A DNA stretch of 64,000 bases, from NCBI RefSeq assembly GCF_000317305.3, contig NC_023036.2:4030001-4094000 (forward strand), given 5' to 3'. Every line of letters starts with the position of its first letter. The stretch's first letter is position 1. This document shows positions 47,361 through 54,606 of the stretch, piece after piece. The stretch comes from Mycolicibacterium neoaurum VKM Ac-1815D. Lineage in GTDB: Bacteria > Actinomycetota > Actinomycetes > Mycobacteriales > Mycobacteriaceae. The notes under the pieces are model-generated. The model did no database searches and had not been told where the DNA came from. It was given only the letters and a program-made list of their open reading frames with translations. A program made the position numbers and the translations under genes.

Positions 47361-48530
47361 TCAAGGCTGGTTGCTGGCCCACGACTCAAGCACCGCCCGC
47401 GTGTCCGGCCCGACTGTGACGCGCTCCACATAGTGCCCCTCGGTCGTCGCCAGCTGCGTGTGCGAGAGCTGACGTTGCGCCGCCTCCACGCCGAGCCCGT
47501 CCCGGACCACCGTGGCCACCGTGCGGCGGAAGCTATGCGGTGTCACCCACCGGAGATCCTCATGATCGGCCAGCGCCTCCCGCAGAGCCGACCTGATGTT
47601 GGTCAGGGCCACCAGGCCGCCGTCCCGGTTGGCCAGCACCGTGCCCTCCGGGCCGGTCACCGCGTACAGCTCTGTGAGCACCTCGACGCCGAACGTCGGC
47701 AAGCTGACGGTGTGTGCTGGAGCGCCGCCTTTGCGTGAGTCCTGGCGATGCAGAGGCTTCCCAGCGACCCTGCCCGAGTCAACCACCGTCCCGGTCACCG
47801 TGACGGTTGGCGGCGTGCCGAGCAGGTCGACGTCCTCCCAGCGGATCGCCAGCACCTCCCCCGGCCGCGCCCCGGTGGCCGCGAGCAGCTCCACAAACGC
47901 TGGGAGCATCCGCCCGCGCCGCGGCCCCGGCCCCTTGCGGTTGCAGAACGCCGCGACGGCCGCGCGCACCCTCTCGAATTCCATCGTCGTGAGCGCGCGG
48001 GCCGGCTTCCGCTCGGCCTTATTGGTCCGGGTCTCCCGGATCGGATTGTGCGCGATCACGTCGAACCTGACGGCCAGCGAGTACATGCCCGAGAGGATGA
48101 CGCGCATGTAGGTCGCCGGCGCTGGCAGCAGCGCCTTCAGGTAGGCATCCGCTCGGCTCGTCGACAGCTCTCCCACCCTCAACGCGCCGAGCTGACCGTC
48201 ACCGTGCAGCCGCCAAGTGTCGCGGTAGAGCGTGGCGGTGCGCTCGCCGATGCCGTTCTCTGCGACCTTGGCCGGCAACCACACCTCGAACAGCTCGGTC
48301 AGCGTAGTGCGCTGATTGATCGCGCCCGTGGGCTGCCCGGCGGCAAGCTCAGCCTGGATCCGACGTTTCAGCTCCCGCCGCGCATCCTCGGCCGACTTCC
48401 GTGACGACGCCTCACGCTCACGCAGCTTTCCATTGTGCAGCCGAACATAGGTTGTGGCACAAAATAACTCGCCGCGTCGTCCCACGGTAATCTTGCCGTG
48501 CTCGCCCGGCGCCATCCGCTGCCTAGGCAT
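47361..48530 (-). CDS. int: Tyrosine recombinase integrase
   Basis: The 389-residue product has an N-terminal arm-binding and SAM-like region (TLTELFEVWLPAKVAENG). Catalytic motifs are TGARPGEVLAIRW (Arg), TPHSFRRTVAT (His-x-x-Arg), the His of LSHTQLATT and the nucleophile Tyr in EGHYVERV. It lies next to attL with its 3' end toward it. Its ATG overlaps the 3' end of the repressor gene by eight bases, so both come from one leftward transcript. It should catalyse integration and excision at tRNA-Gly. Confidence 0.96.
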   Translation of the reverse strand: MPRQRMAPGEHGKITVGRRGELFCATTYVRLHNGKLREREASSRKSAEDARRELKRRIQAELAAGQPTGAINQRTTLTELFEVWLPAKVAENGIGERTATLYRDTWRLHGDGQLGALRVGELSTSRADAYLKALLPAPATYMRVILSGMYSLAVRFDVIAHNPIRETRTNKAERKPARALTTMEFERVRAAVAAFCNRKGPGPRRGRMLPAFVELLAATGARPGEVLAIRWEDVDLLGTPPTVTVTGTVVDSGRVAGKPLHRQDSRKGGAPAHTVSLPTFGVEVLTELYAVTGPEGTVLANRDGGLVALTNIRSALREALADHEDLRWVTPHSFRRTVATVVRDGLGVEAAQRQLSHTQLATTEGHYVERVTVGPDTRAVLESWASNQP

Positions 48531-49116
48531 GATCCCTCAGCACAGCACCGGGAATCCGACCAAGGTCCGCCTCAAGTTGACTGAGCTTGTCCTCAGCGCT
48601 GATCAGCTCGTCCATCGACATGCCCCGTTTCTCGGCCTGAGATGCGGTCTCGCCCTTTGCTATTCCTGCCCGCTCGATCATCCTTTCAATGTGGCGGTCT
48701 AGCCGCTCGTGACGGTGCCGAACTTCAGCTAACTCCCTGGATTTGAGGAGCAGTCGGGCGCCATCCGAACCACCCGACCTCTCCTCACCCGCAAACCGGC
48801 GGACTGCGTCAATCGACGAAATCGACTCACCAGGAACAACTTCCACCATGCCATCCGGAAGCTCCGGATACAGGAGAGCAATCGGCGGCACATCCAGCGC
48901 GGCCGCAATGACAATCAGTTCCGCGATGCTCAAGACGCTGCCGCGATGTCCGGAATCTAGCTTCGCAATCACCGTCGGCGACACCCTGTAGCCAAGTTCA
49001 GCCGTTCGAGCACTTAGCCATGCCGCCGACTTCCCTCCCCGGGCTTGTTTCATCGCCTTGCCTATGCGCTCAACAAGCTCGCTTGCCCAGCGCTGACCCG
49101 AATCTTCATTCGCCAT
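48523..49116 (-). CDS. XRE-family immunity repressor
   Basis: The 197-residue product has an N-terminal helix-turn-helix (KSAAWLSARTAELGY, SPTVIAKLDSG, SIAELIVIAAALDV, about residues 28-77). A charged helical region with a coiled coil (HRHERLDRHIERMIERAG) follows. It is divergent from the excisionase across a 106-bp control region with three GAAGATC sites. It is the likely lysogeny repressor of the element. Confidence 0.85.
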   Translation of the reverse strand: MANEDSGQRWASELVERIGKAMKQARGGKSAAWLSARTAELGYRVSPTVIAKLDSGHRGSVLSIAELIVIAAALDVPPIALLYPELPDGMVEVVPGESISSIDAVRRFAGEERSGGSDGARLLLKSRELAEVRHRHERLDRHIERMIERAGIAKGETASQAEKRGMSMDELISAEDKLSQLEADLGRIPGAVLRDHA

Positions 49117-49222
49117 GCGACGAGTATGACGGACTTTCTTGCGTCTGTAGAAGATCGTGTTAGTCTCGTCGCCAAGCGAAGATCAAACCGATAGATCTTC
49201 GTTACACGAAGGAATCGAGGGG
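49117..49222. promoter_or_regulatory. Repressor-excisionase control region
   Basis: GAAGATC occurs at 49150-49156 and 49178-49184 and, inverted, at 49194-49200. The last two form the dyad CGAAGATC-N9-GATCTTCG, overlapped by CTTCG-TTACA-CGAAG (49197-49211). A rightward promoter TTGCGT (49139)-N16-TAGTCT (49161) encloses the first site. Leftward CATACT, six bases before the repressor ATG, may give a leaderless mRNA. The sites are placed to let the repressor control both directions. Confidence 0.65.
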
Positions 49223-49447
49223 ATGAAAGCAATCGCCGAACCACAACCGGACGACGATGACCGACTCAGTCAACTTTGGCCGGTAGAAGCAGTGATGGCC
49301 CGGCTGTCAGTTGGCAAGTCGACCGTCTTCGCACTGATCACGAGCGGGGAGCTGCGCAGCGTCAAGGTGGGTCGACGCCGACTGATTTCCGAGGCCGCCA
49401 TCCGAGAGTTCATCCAGAAGGTCGACAACGGGGGCAGCGCCGCCTGA
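49223..49447 (+). CDS. Excisionase / MerR-like HTH protein
   Basis: The 74-residue product starts at an ATG at 49223, right after GAGGGG. WPVEAVMARLSVGKSTVFALI and SGELRSVKVGRRRLISEAAIREFI are the HTH_17-type DNA-binding fold seen in excisionases. It should steer the integrase toward excision. It is the first rightward gene and shares bases with the next ATG (TGATG). Confidence 0.82.
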   Translation: MKAIAEPQPDDDDRLSQLWPVEAVMARLSVGKSTVFALITSGELRSVKVGRRRLISEAAIREFIQKVDNGGSAA

Positions 49448-49590
49448 TGTGGCCACAAGAGACTCACGCCGATCTGGGGCTGGTCGACGACGACCACACC
49501 CCGGATATGCGAATGGCGCCGGTTGCAGCCGACGCCATTCCGAACGAACAACCCCCCAGCACATATCGGAAGGAAGTTCAGCACCAATGA
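49447..49590 (+). CDS. 47-residue hypothetical protein
   Basis: This short reading frame (MWPQETHADLGLVDDD at the start) begins inside the excisionase stop and ends inside the start of the next gene, TGATG at one end and ATGATGA at the other. Such tight nesting on both sides supports translation. It is acidic, without cysteine or a membrane segment. Function unknown. Confidence 0.6.
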   Translation: MWPQETHADLGLVDDDHTPDMRMAPVAADAIPNEQPPSTYRKEVQHQ

Positions 49591-50213
49591 TGACACAGAG
49601 CACGAACACTGACCACGACCTGTTGGCCGAAGTCTCGACCCCGGACGGTGTGACCGCGGGCCCGTGGCGCACCGACAGCCAGGGCCATCTCGAACGTGAC
49701 TTGTCCGACGGGCGCATCCAGCGCGGAAACGGTGATATCGCCGAAGCGGCGGCTGGCGATGCATGCAGAATCCGCGTCGGCACGGTTACAAGCTGGCACG
49801 AAGTGGCAACCCACCTGACGCCCACGCAGAACACTTTCCTGCGTGACTCGGAGTCCCGCGGCGCCGAACCCGAAGATTTGGCAGAATACGCCCGCGGGCT
49901 GGCAGAACAGAATGTGCGCGACGCTGCGGTATTCGGCGATCTACCTGTGCCGCCGGATGCCACGGCCGTGTACACGTCCAACCAAATGCCTGACGGTCGA
50001 TACTCCCGTGATTTCGTCGGAGCTCGACGCAGGATAGGGCTGTTGTGCCTCAGCGTCGAAGGCACCCAGTTCGATGACGGTGCTGTCCGCCGCCGGCTGC
50101 ATATAGGCTTCGACAGCACCGACGGATCAGAACCCGAGTTTGACAGTCATCAGGTGCATCAGCTGATTTTGGTGCTCGGCCAGCTCGCTAGCGCCATTGA
50201 GCAGACGCAATGA
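49587..50213 (+). CDS. Hypothetical phage-element protein, 208 aa
   Basis: The product starts at an ATG at 49587 (alternative ATG at 49590), with AAGGAAG upstream. It is acidic and mixed helix/strand, with EDLAEYARGLAEQNVRD and a C-terminal HQLILVLGQLASAIEQT helix. No family was recognised. Its stop overlaps the next recombinase start by ATGA, so it belongs to the early rightward operon. Confidence 0.75.
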   Translation: MMTQSTNTDHDLLAEVSTPDGVTAGPWRTDSQGHLERDLSDGRIQRGNGDIAEAAAGDACRIRVGTVTSWHEVATHLTPTQNTFLRDSESRGAEPEDLAEYARGLAEQNVRDAAVFGDLPVPPDATAVYTSNQMPDGRYSRDFVGARRRIGLLCLSVEGTQFDDGAVRRRLHIGFDSTDGSEPEFDSHQVHQLILVLGQLASAIEQTQ

Positions 50214-51277
50214 GCGCGAAGGAAACTCCCGAGGTCAGTAGAGTCCGACAGCGCGCGTACCGGCTCAACCTGCGACTGATCAAGAGTGGCGAGGCGGTGC
50301 AGCTTCGCGACCAGGACGGCACGATAAAGCACAGCGGCAGCCTCGCCAGTGCAGACGCCTACATGGAACGCATCAGGTCATGGCAACGCGGGGGCAGTGT
50401 TCCGAAAAGCGTTCCAGTCGAATGGGTCCCATTGATAGACGGATACCTGAAGGAACAAGACGCTGCAGGCTTCTCGCAGAGCACTGTCAAACTACGACGC
50501 GAACAGCTCGGCAACATGGCCCGCGAGATCGGCGTTACTCCCGATAACGCCACTCGCCAAACCCTTACAGCGTGGCTCGCCCGGCATCGCGAGTGGAAAC
50601 CTGAGACCCGCCGCAGCATGTTCAGCACACTCAAGAGCTTCTGCATCTGGGCAAGTGACAACGGGTGGTTTGCGACCAATCCAGCAGCAGAACTTCCGAA
50701 AGTGCGATTACCGCCGCCAGCAGCGCGGCCTGCACCCGACGACATATGGCACACATCGATCGCCCGGGCCCGCGGTAACCCCAGGGTCACACTTCTGCTG
50801 CGGTTGGCGAGCGAAGTCGGCCTGCGCCGAGCTGAGGCCGCCCGTGTCAGCACAGACGATCTGATGGGCGGCCTCGGCCGAGCGCAACTGCTGGTGCACG
50901 GCAAAGGCGGGAAGAAACGCGTCGTTCCGATCAGCGATTCGCTCGCCGCTGCGATCGCAGCAGGCGCTGCTGGACACACAACAGGGGCACCTTCGACCGG
51001 CTGGCTGTTCCCCGGGTCCAAACCGGATGCTCACCTGACACCAAAGCAGGTGGGCGACCTCATCCGGACAGTGATGCCCGAGGGCTGGAGTATGCACACT
51101 CTGCGGCATCGGTTCGCCACCCGCGCGTACCGCGGCAGTCGCAACATCCGGGCTGTGCAAACGCTTCTCGGACACGCTTCGGTGGCCACGACGGAACGGT
51201 ACACCGCGGTCGATGACGACGAGGTCCGGGCCGCTATGTTGTCCGCGTCCGACTGGGGGGACGTCTCCGACTCGTGA
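50210..51277 (+). CDS. Second tyrosine recombinase (XerC-like)
   Basis: The 355-residue product has the N-terminal SAM-like domain (YLKEQDAAGFSQSTVKLRREQ) and catalytic motifs EVGLRRAEAARVS (Arg), HTLRHRFATRAY (His-x-x-Arg), LLGHASVATT (His) and TERYTAVD (Tyr). All key residues are present. It is unlike the integrase at the left end in sequence and strand. Roles could be resolution of multimers, inversion or a second integration specificity. It is coupled to the upstream gene by ATGA. Confidence 0.9.
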   Translation: MSAKETPEVSRVRQRAYRLNLRLIKSGEAVQLRDQDGTIKHSGSLASADAYMERIRSWQRGGSVPKSVPVEWVPLIDGYLKEQDAAGFSQSTVKLRREQLGNMAREIGVTPDNATRQTLTAWLARHREWKPETRRSMFSTLKSFCIWASDNGWFATNPAAELPKVRLPPPAARPAPDDIWHTSIARARGNPRVTLLLRLASEVGLRRAEAARVSTDDLMGGLGRAQLLVHGKGGKKRVVPISDSLAAAIAAGAAGHTTGAPSTGWLFPGSKPDAHLTPKQVGDLIRTVMPEGWSMHTLRHRFATRAYRGSRNIRAVQTLLGHASVATTERYTAVDDDEVRAAMLSASDWGDVSDS

Positions 51278-51329
51278 ACGACCAAGAGACCGAGGCGCTG
51301 CGCGGAAACCTTGCCGTTGTGACGGCCAC

Positions 51330-52067
51330 ATGAGTGGTCAGCTCGTCGGTGAGGTGATTGCTGCGTCGGACAGCCTGCGCGCACGTGGGCTGTCCGAGCG
51401 CGGCTTTCACGCACTGATCGCTATCGCAGAGAAGGCAGGCACCGAGAGCCGTCAGGGTTCGGTCCGCTGGGACCACATCCGGGCGGTGCTCTACGGTGCG
51501 TCGCAGCGCACCGCCGAGCGTGCTATCGCAGACCTGAAGAACGCCGGGCTGATCCGCGTGGTCAGGGTCGGGTTCAACAACAACCACGGCCGTGCGGCGG
51601 CGCCGATATACGAGATCCAGCAAACAACCGATTCCGCCACTCAGGTGTCGGCATCGCTTGCCGACGATACCGACACCCAGATGGCGGAATCGACCCGCAC
51701 CGATGCCGACACCCAGATGGCGGAATCGCCTGACACCCATACCGATACCCACGAGGCGAACGCCCGATACCGACAAAACGGGGACCGATACCGACAAAAC
51801 GGGGACCGATACCGACACCCAGATGTCGTACTTGACGTTTCTATTGACGGTTCTATTGACGAAAAGAAGGGGTTACGTTTCAGGGGTACGTCACCAGGCG
51901 GCGGCAGCTGCGCGCCGACCGCCGGCGGCTACGACATCGCCGACATGACGATCGAGTGCCCGCACTGCCACGCGCCCGCACACCATCCGTGCAAACAGGA
52001 AACCGGCGAACCCAAACAGCTCCCGTGCATGCGACGCTGGCGATCCGAGCGAGTCGCCGCGATATGA
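51330..52067 (+). CDS. Rep-like winged-HTH protein with internal repeats and zinc motif
   Basis: The 245-residue product starts at an ATG at 51330. Residues 1-90 form a winged-HTH of the replication-initiator type (SVRWDHIRAVLYGASQRTAERAIADL). A repetitive middle follows (TDTQMAES twice, RYRQNGD twice), then a C-terminal Cys/His cluster (CPHCHAPAHHPC, PCMRRW). The DNA of the repeat region carries iteron-like repeats, as in lambda O where the origin lies inside the gene. Its ATGA overlaps the next gene. A replication role is inference. Confidence 0.7.
   Translation: MSGQLVGEVIAASDSLRARGLSERGFHALIAIAEKAGTESRQGSVRWDHIRAVLYGASQRTAERAIADLKNAGLIRVVRVGFNNNHGRAAAPIYEIQQTTDSATQVSASLADDTDTQMAESTRTDADTQMAESPDTHTDTHEANARYRQNGDRYRQNGDRYRHPDVVLDVSIDGSIDEKKGLRFRGTSPGGGSCAPTAGGYDIADMTIECPHCHAPAHHPCKQETGEPKQLPCMRRWRSERVAAI
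51666..51817 (+). repeat. Iteron-like repeats inside the Rep-like gene
   Basis: GATACCGACA occurs at 51666, 51766, 51787 and 51808, with GATGCCGACA at 51702. Longer units are a 27-bp near-identical pair (51666-51692, 51702-51728) and a 21-bp tandem (51764-51784, 51785-51805) with a third partial copy. Just downstream, at about 51836-51865, lies an A/T-rich stretch with TTCTATTGACG twice. Iterons beside an A/T-rich segment resemble an origin of replication. Confidence 0.7.
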
Positions 52068-52309
52068 GCACCACCACGATCTGCAGGCGCGCCTACGCCG
52101 GCGCACTCACCGATGCGTGTCCGCAGTGCAAGGCACCAGCTGGCGAGTACTGCACCCGCCTCGATGACTTCGGGCACCGCCACCTGCGCAGGATTCCGTG
52201 CCTGCATCGCATCCATCCGTCGCTCGTCGACGTCGACGAGCACCATGACGAGCCCGTCGACTTCACCGAGCCCCGACGGCCACCGAACGAGGGCGGGAGA
52301 CTCCCCTGA
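52064..52309 (+). CDS. Small zinc-finger-like protein
   Basis: The 81-residue product starts at an ATG that overlaps the Rep-like stop (ATGA). CPQCKAPAGEYCTRLDDFG with IPCLHRI repeats the C-terminal motif of the upstream protein (CPHCHAPAHHPC, PCMRRW), so the two share a metal-binding module. The rest is acidic and probably flexible. Function unknown; nucleic-acid binding is plausible. Confidence 0.75.
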   Translation: MSTTTICRRAYAGALTDACPQCKAPAGEYCTRLDDFGHRHLRRIPCLHRIHPSLVDVDEHHDEPVDFTEPRRPPNEGGRLP

Positions 52310-52617
52310 CTCAGCTGACCGCTGTAGAGCGTTTTGAGTGGCTGGATCGTGTTCTCGGGCACTGCGACCTGACCGCGACTCAAAAACTCGTCCTGGTGGC
52401 GCTGGAGACCTACACCGACGATCTGGGGATGAACGCGAGGCCTGGAACGTGGACCTTGGCGCAAATATGCCGGGTCGGGCCCCGCGCCGTGGACGGAGCA
52501 CTGGCCGCCGGCCGCCGCCACCAGCTGATCGAACAGACCGCCCGTGCCAACCCTCGCCGCCACCTGATGGCCGAGTACCAGCTGACGCTCCCACGACCCG
52601 CGCCCCCGCGCAGATAG
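52306..52617 (+). CDS. Small winged-HTH protein, probable CTG start
   Basis: The coding frame (LTQLTAVERFEWLDRVLG, then LTATQKLVLVALETYTDD and ICRVGPRAVDGALAAGRR) is a clear wHTH of about 103 residues. There is no ATG, GTG or TTG before 52396, which would remove the first helices. A CTG at 52306 overlaps the previous stop as CTGA and has GGGAGA seven bases upstream, so it is the preferred start. It may work with the Rep-like protein. Confidence 0.6.
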   Translation: MTQLTAVERFEWLDRVLGHCDLTATQKLVLVALETYTDDLGMNARPGTWTLAQICRVGPRAVDGALAAGRRHQLIEQTARANPRRHLMAEYQLTLPRPAPPRR

Positions 52618-52717
52618 ACGAGGTCCAACACGAATAGCCATGCAGATAAAACACTTTTAGACCGCACCGCCACGCGCATTGAAATGGGGTTGCATTTGAG
52701 CTGCGACCCCCATGACC

Positions 52718-52825
52718 AAGGGTGTCGGTTCGACAGACACCCTTCGCGACTCGCCAGCGCGTCGCTTAACAATCCCGCCGCCGTGCTGACCGGCTGGTCT
52801 TGGTCGGATCTGAAATCCGACCAAG
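52718..52825. promoter_or_regulatory. Two hairpins ahead of the structural-gene module
   Basis: AAGGGTGTC (52718-52726) pairs with GACACCCTT (52736-52744), and CTTGGTCGGAT (52799-52809) pairs perfectly with ATCCGACCAAG (52815-52825). They lie in the only sizeable gap (232 bp) of the rightward operon, 24 bp before the first late gene. They may act as attenuator, terminator or operator. Confidence 0.6.
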
Positions 52826-52849
52826 CCGAACTCTTCGAAAGGGAACGAC

Positions 52850-53329
52850 ATGCCTCACGACCCACAAGCACTGACCCACGCTGACTTCCAGCGCGCGGCC
52901 ACCCTGATCAAGTTCGCCGCCGAGATCGATCGCGCCGGTATCAACTTCGTGTTCAACGAGGCCGGCCGCGAGAACCGCTCAGCGCAGCTGCTGCTGGCCA
53001 CGATCGACGGCTACCGGGTCATCACCCGCGAGCTGCGCTCCGAGAGCGCGTTGCCCGCGGTCGACGAGATGATCCGCGGCGCGGTCACTACCGCACCGGA
53101 TCCGGATATGCGCCTGGCCGCCGCGGCGGTCGTCGCCCGCGCCGACAGCGATACCGACGCGCTCAACGCCGTCATGATCAAGGCGAACAAGTCAGGCCGC
53201 CCAGCCGAGCTCGTCGCGGCCCTCATGGGGATGTACGCCACCCTGCTGCCCGAGCTGGTCACCGACCACTGCACGGCGAATCTGGCGACCTGGCCGGCCC
53301 GCATCGCGGGACACAGCGGCGGCGCGTGA
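52850..53329 (+). CDS. Hypothetical phage-element protein, 159 aa
   Basis: The start ATG has AAAGGGAA upstream. The product is rich in Ala and predicted to be almost all helix (FQRAATLIKFAAEIDRAG, LVAALMGMYATLLPELV). No family was recognised. It opens the gene group that leads into protease and capsid, where satellites often encode capsid-size or packaging factors; that link is only positional. Confidence 0.75.
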   Translation: MPHDPQALTHADFQRAATLIKFAAEIDRAGINFVFNEAGRENRSAQLLLATIDGYRVITRELRSESALPAVDEMIRGAVTTAPDPDMRLAAAAVVARADSDTDALNAVMIKANKSGRPAELVAALMGMYATLLPELVTDHCTANLATWPARIAGHSGGA

Positions 53330-53335
53330 TTGATC

Positions 53336-53479
53336 ATGCCGCCGAAATCGCCTATGGTTTCGGGTAGCTCGGTATCCGCAGCACGCCAGGCCCCGCACGT
53401 CGCGGCCCACCTGGACAGCCCCGGTCACCATGCACCCGTCAGCGCGTATCCGCCTGTTCACGGTCTGGTGATCCTTTGA
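53336..53479 (+). CDS. 47-residue hypothetical protein
   Basis: The frame (MPPKSPMVSGSSVSAARQAP) starts seven bases after the previous stop and ends as TTGA, overlapping the TTG start of the next gene. The overlap supports a real gene, but the ribosome site is weak and the composition (Pro, Ala, His) could be chance. Confidence 0.42.
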   Translation: MPPKSPMVSGSSVSAARQAPHVAAHLDSPGHHAPVSAYPPVHGLVIL

Positions 53480-53934
53480 GCGAAACACTCACGCATTCAG
53501 CTGTTCTCACAGTCGGCGAAGGCCCCACAGTGAGCGGTCTCCTCGTCCCCTACGACCACACCGCCATCCGCGGCTGCTTTGCCCGCACGATCGCTGAGCG
53601 GGCGACCAAGGTTCGGCTACTCGCCGACCTCGGCAAGGCACGTCCTGTCGTGCTCGGTGAAGGCGCCCAGCTGCGGGAGACTGACGAAGGCCTGCATGCG
53701 ACGTTCACTGTGCCCGAGGCGCTTTCCGCGGCCCTCGACACGGCCACCGACTGGCCGGTCACGGTCCGCACCCAACGCGTCGGCGCCAGCGAGTTCAAGC
53801 TAATCGACATACGCCTGGGCCTCCCAGGTCAGTCACCGGCCCGCTCCCAACCAGCCGCGAGCACTACCGAACGCCGCATCTCCGCCGATACCGCCCGCCG
53901 CCGGTTGGCCCTGCTGGACCTGGAGCGCGCATGA
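53476..53934 (+). CDS. Prohead-protease-like paralogue, apparently inactive
   Basis: The 152-residue product starts at a TTG at 53476. SGLLVPYDHTAIRG and LRETDEGLHATFTVPEALS follow the order of HK97-type prohead proteases. The tail ADTARRRLALLDLERA mirrors the end of the next gene product (STARRRLKLLSLERN). The His-Asp segment expected near RLLADLGKARP and the Ser of a GMSF-type motif are missing. It probably lost protease activity; a scaffold or inhibitor role is possible. ATGA overlap couples it to the protease gene. Confidence 0.65.
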   Translation: MSETLTHSAVLTVGEGPTVSGLLVPYDHTAIRGCFARTIAERATKVRLLADLGKARPVVLGEGAQLRETDEGLHATFTVPEALSAALDTATDWPVTVRTQRVGASEFKLIDIRLGLPGQSPARSQPAASTTERRISADTARRRLALLDLERA

Positions 53935-54599
53935 GAACCCTAGTGCGCAACAACCTCTGCCGATCGCTGCCGTTCACCGCGGTCCGCACTGCGGGTGACA
54001 CCGGTGACGCCGACAACGACGATGGCCGCAACTTCCAGGGCTACGGCGCCATGTTCAACACCCCCACCCGGATCGACTCCTGGGAGGGCACATTCGACGA
54101 GCAGATCGCGCCCGGCGCGTTCCGCAAGTCGCTGCGCGAGCTGGCCCCGAAATTCCAATTCGACCACGGCCGGCACTCACTGTTCGGCTCACTGCCCTGC
54201 GGAGTGATCACCGACATTCACGAAGACGAACGTGGCCTGTACGTCGCAGCGCGGATGGCCGCGGCCGCGCTGTGGGAACCACTGCGCGAGGCCATCGCCT
54301 CCGGCGCCGTCGACGGTATGAGTTTCCGGTTCTCCGTGGTCCGGGAGGAGTGGCGCGACACCAAGGGCAAGCTCGTCCAGCCCGAGGACGTCAAGCGGAT
54401 CCTGTACAACGGCGAGCAGCCCGAACGCGCACCCCTGCTACGCACCCTCAAAGAGGTCCGCATGGCTGAAGTCGGCCCGGTCGTCTGGCCGGCCTACAGC
54501 AGCACCAGCGCAACTCTGCGCGCCCACCAATCTGGCAGCACTATCACCAGCTCCACAGCCCGACGCCGCCTCAAACTGCTCTCCCTGGAAAGGAACTGA
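53931..54599 (+). CDS. HK97-family prohead protease
   Basis: The 222-residue product has FQGYGAMFNTPTRI, IAPGAFRKSL, FQFDHGRHSLFGSL with the catalytic His, GLYVAARM, and AVDGMSFRFSV with the nucleophile Ser. This is the order seen in HK97 gp4. It should cut the N-terminal scaffold domain from the capsid protein during head maturation. It ends seven bases before the capsid gene. Confidence 0.92.
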   Translation: MRTLVRNNLCRSLPFTAVRTAGDTGDADNDDGRNFQGYGAMFNTPTRIDSWEGTFDEQIAPGAFRKSLRELAPKFQFDHGRHSLFGSLPCGVITDIHEDERGLYVAARMAAAALWEPLREAIASGAVDGMSFRFSVVREEWRDTKGKLVQPEDVKRILYNGEQPERAPLLRTLKEVRMAEVGPVVWPAYSSTSATLRAHQSGSTITSSTARRRLKLLSLERN

Positions 54600-54606
54600 C
54601 TCCACC

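Noticed and set aside
51666..51817. Possible CRISPR array
   Set aside because: Repeats are 10-27 bp, in frame within a gene, and have no regular unique spacers; no cas genes are nearby.
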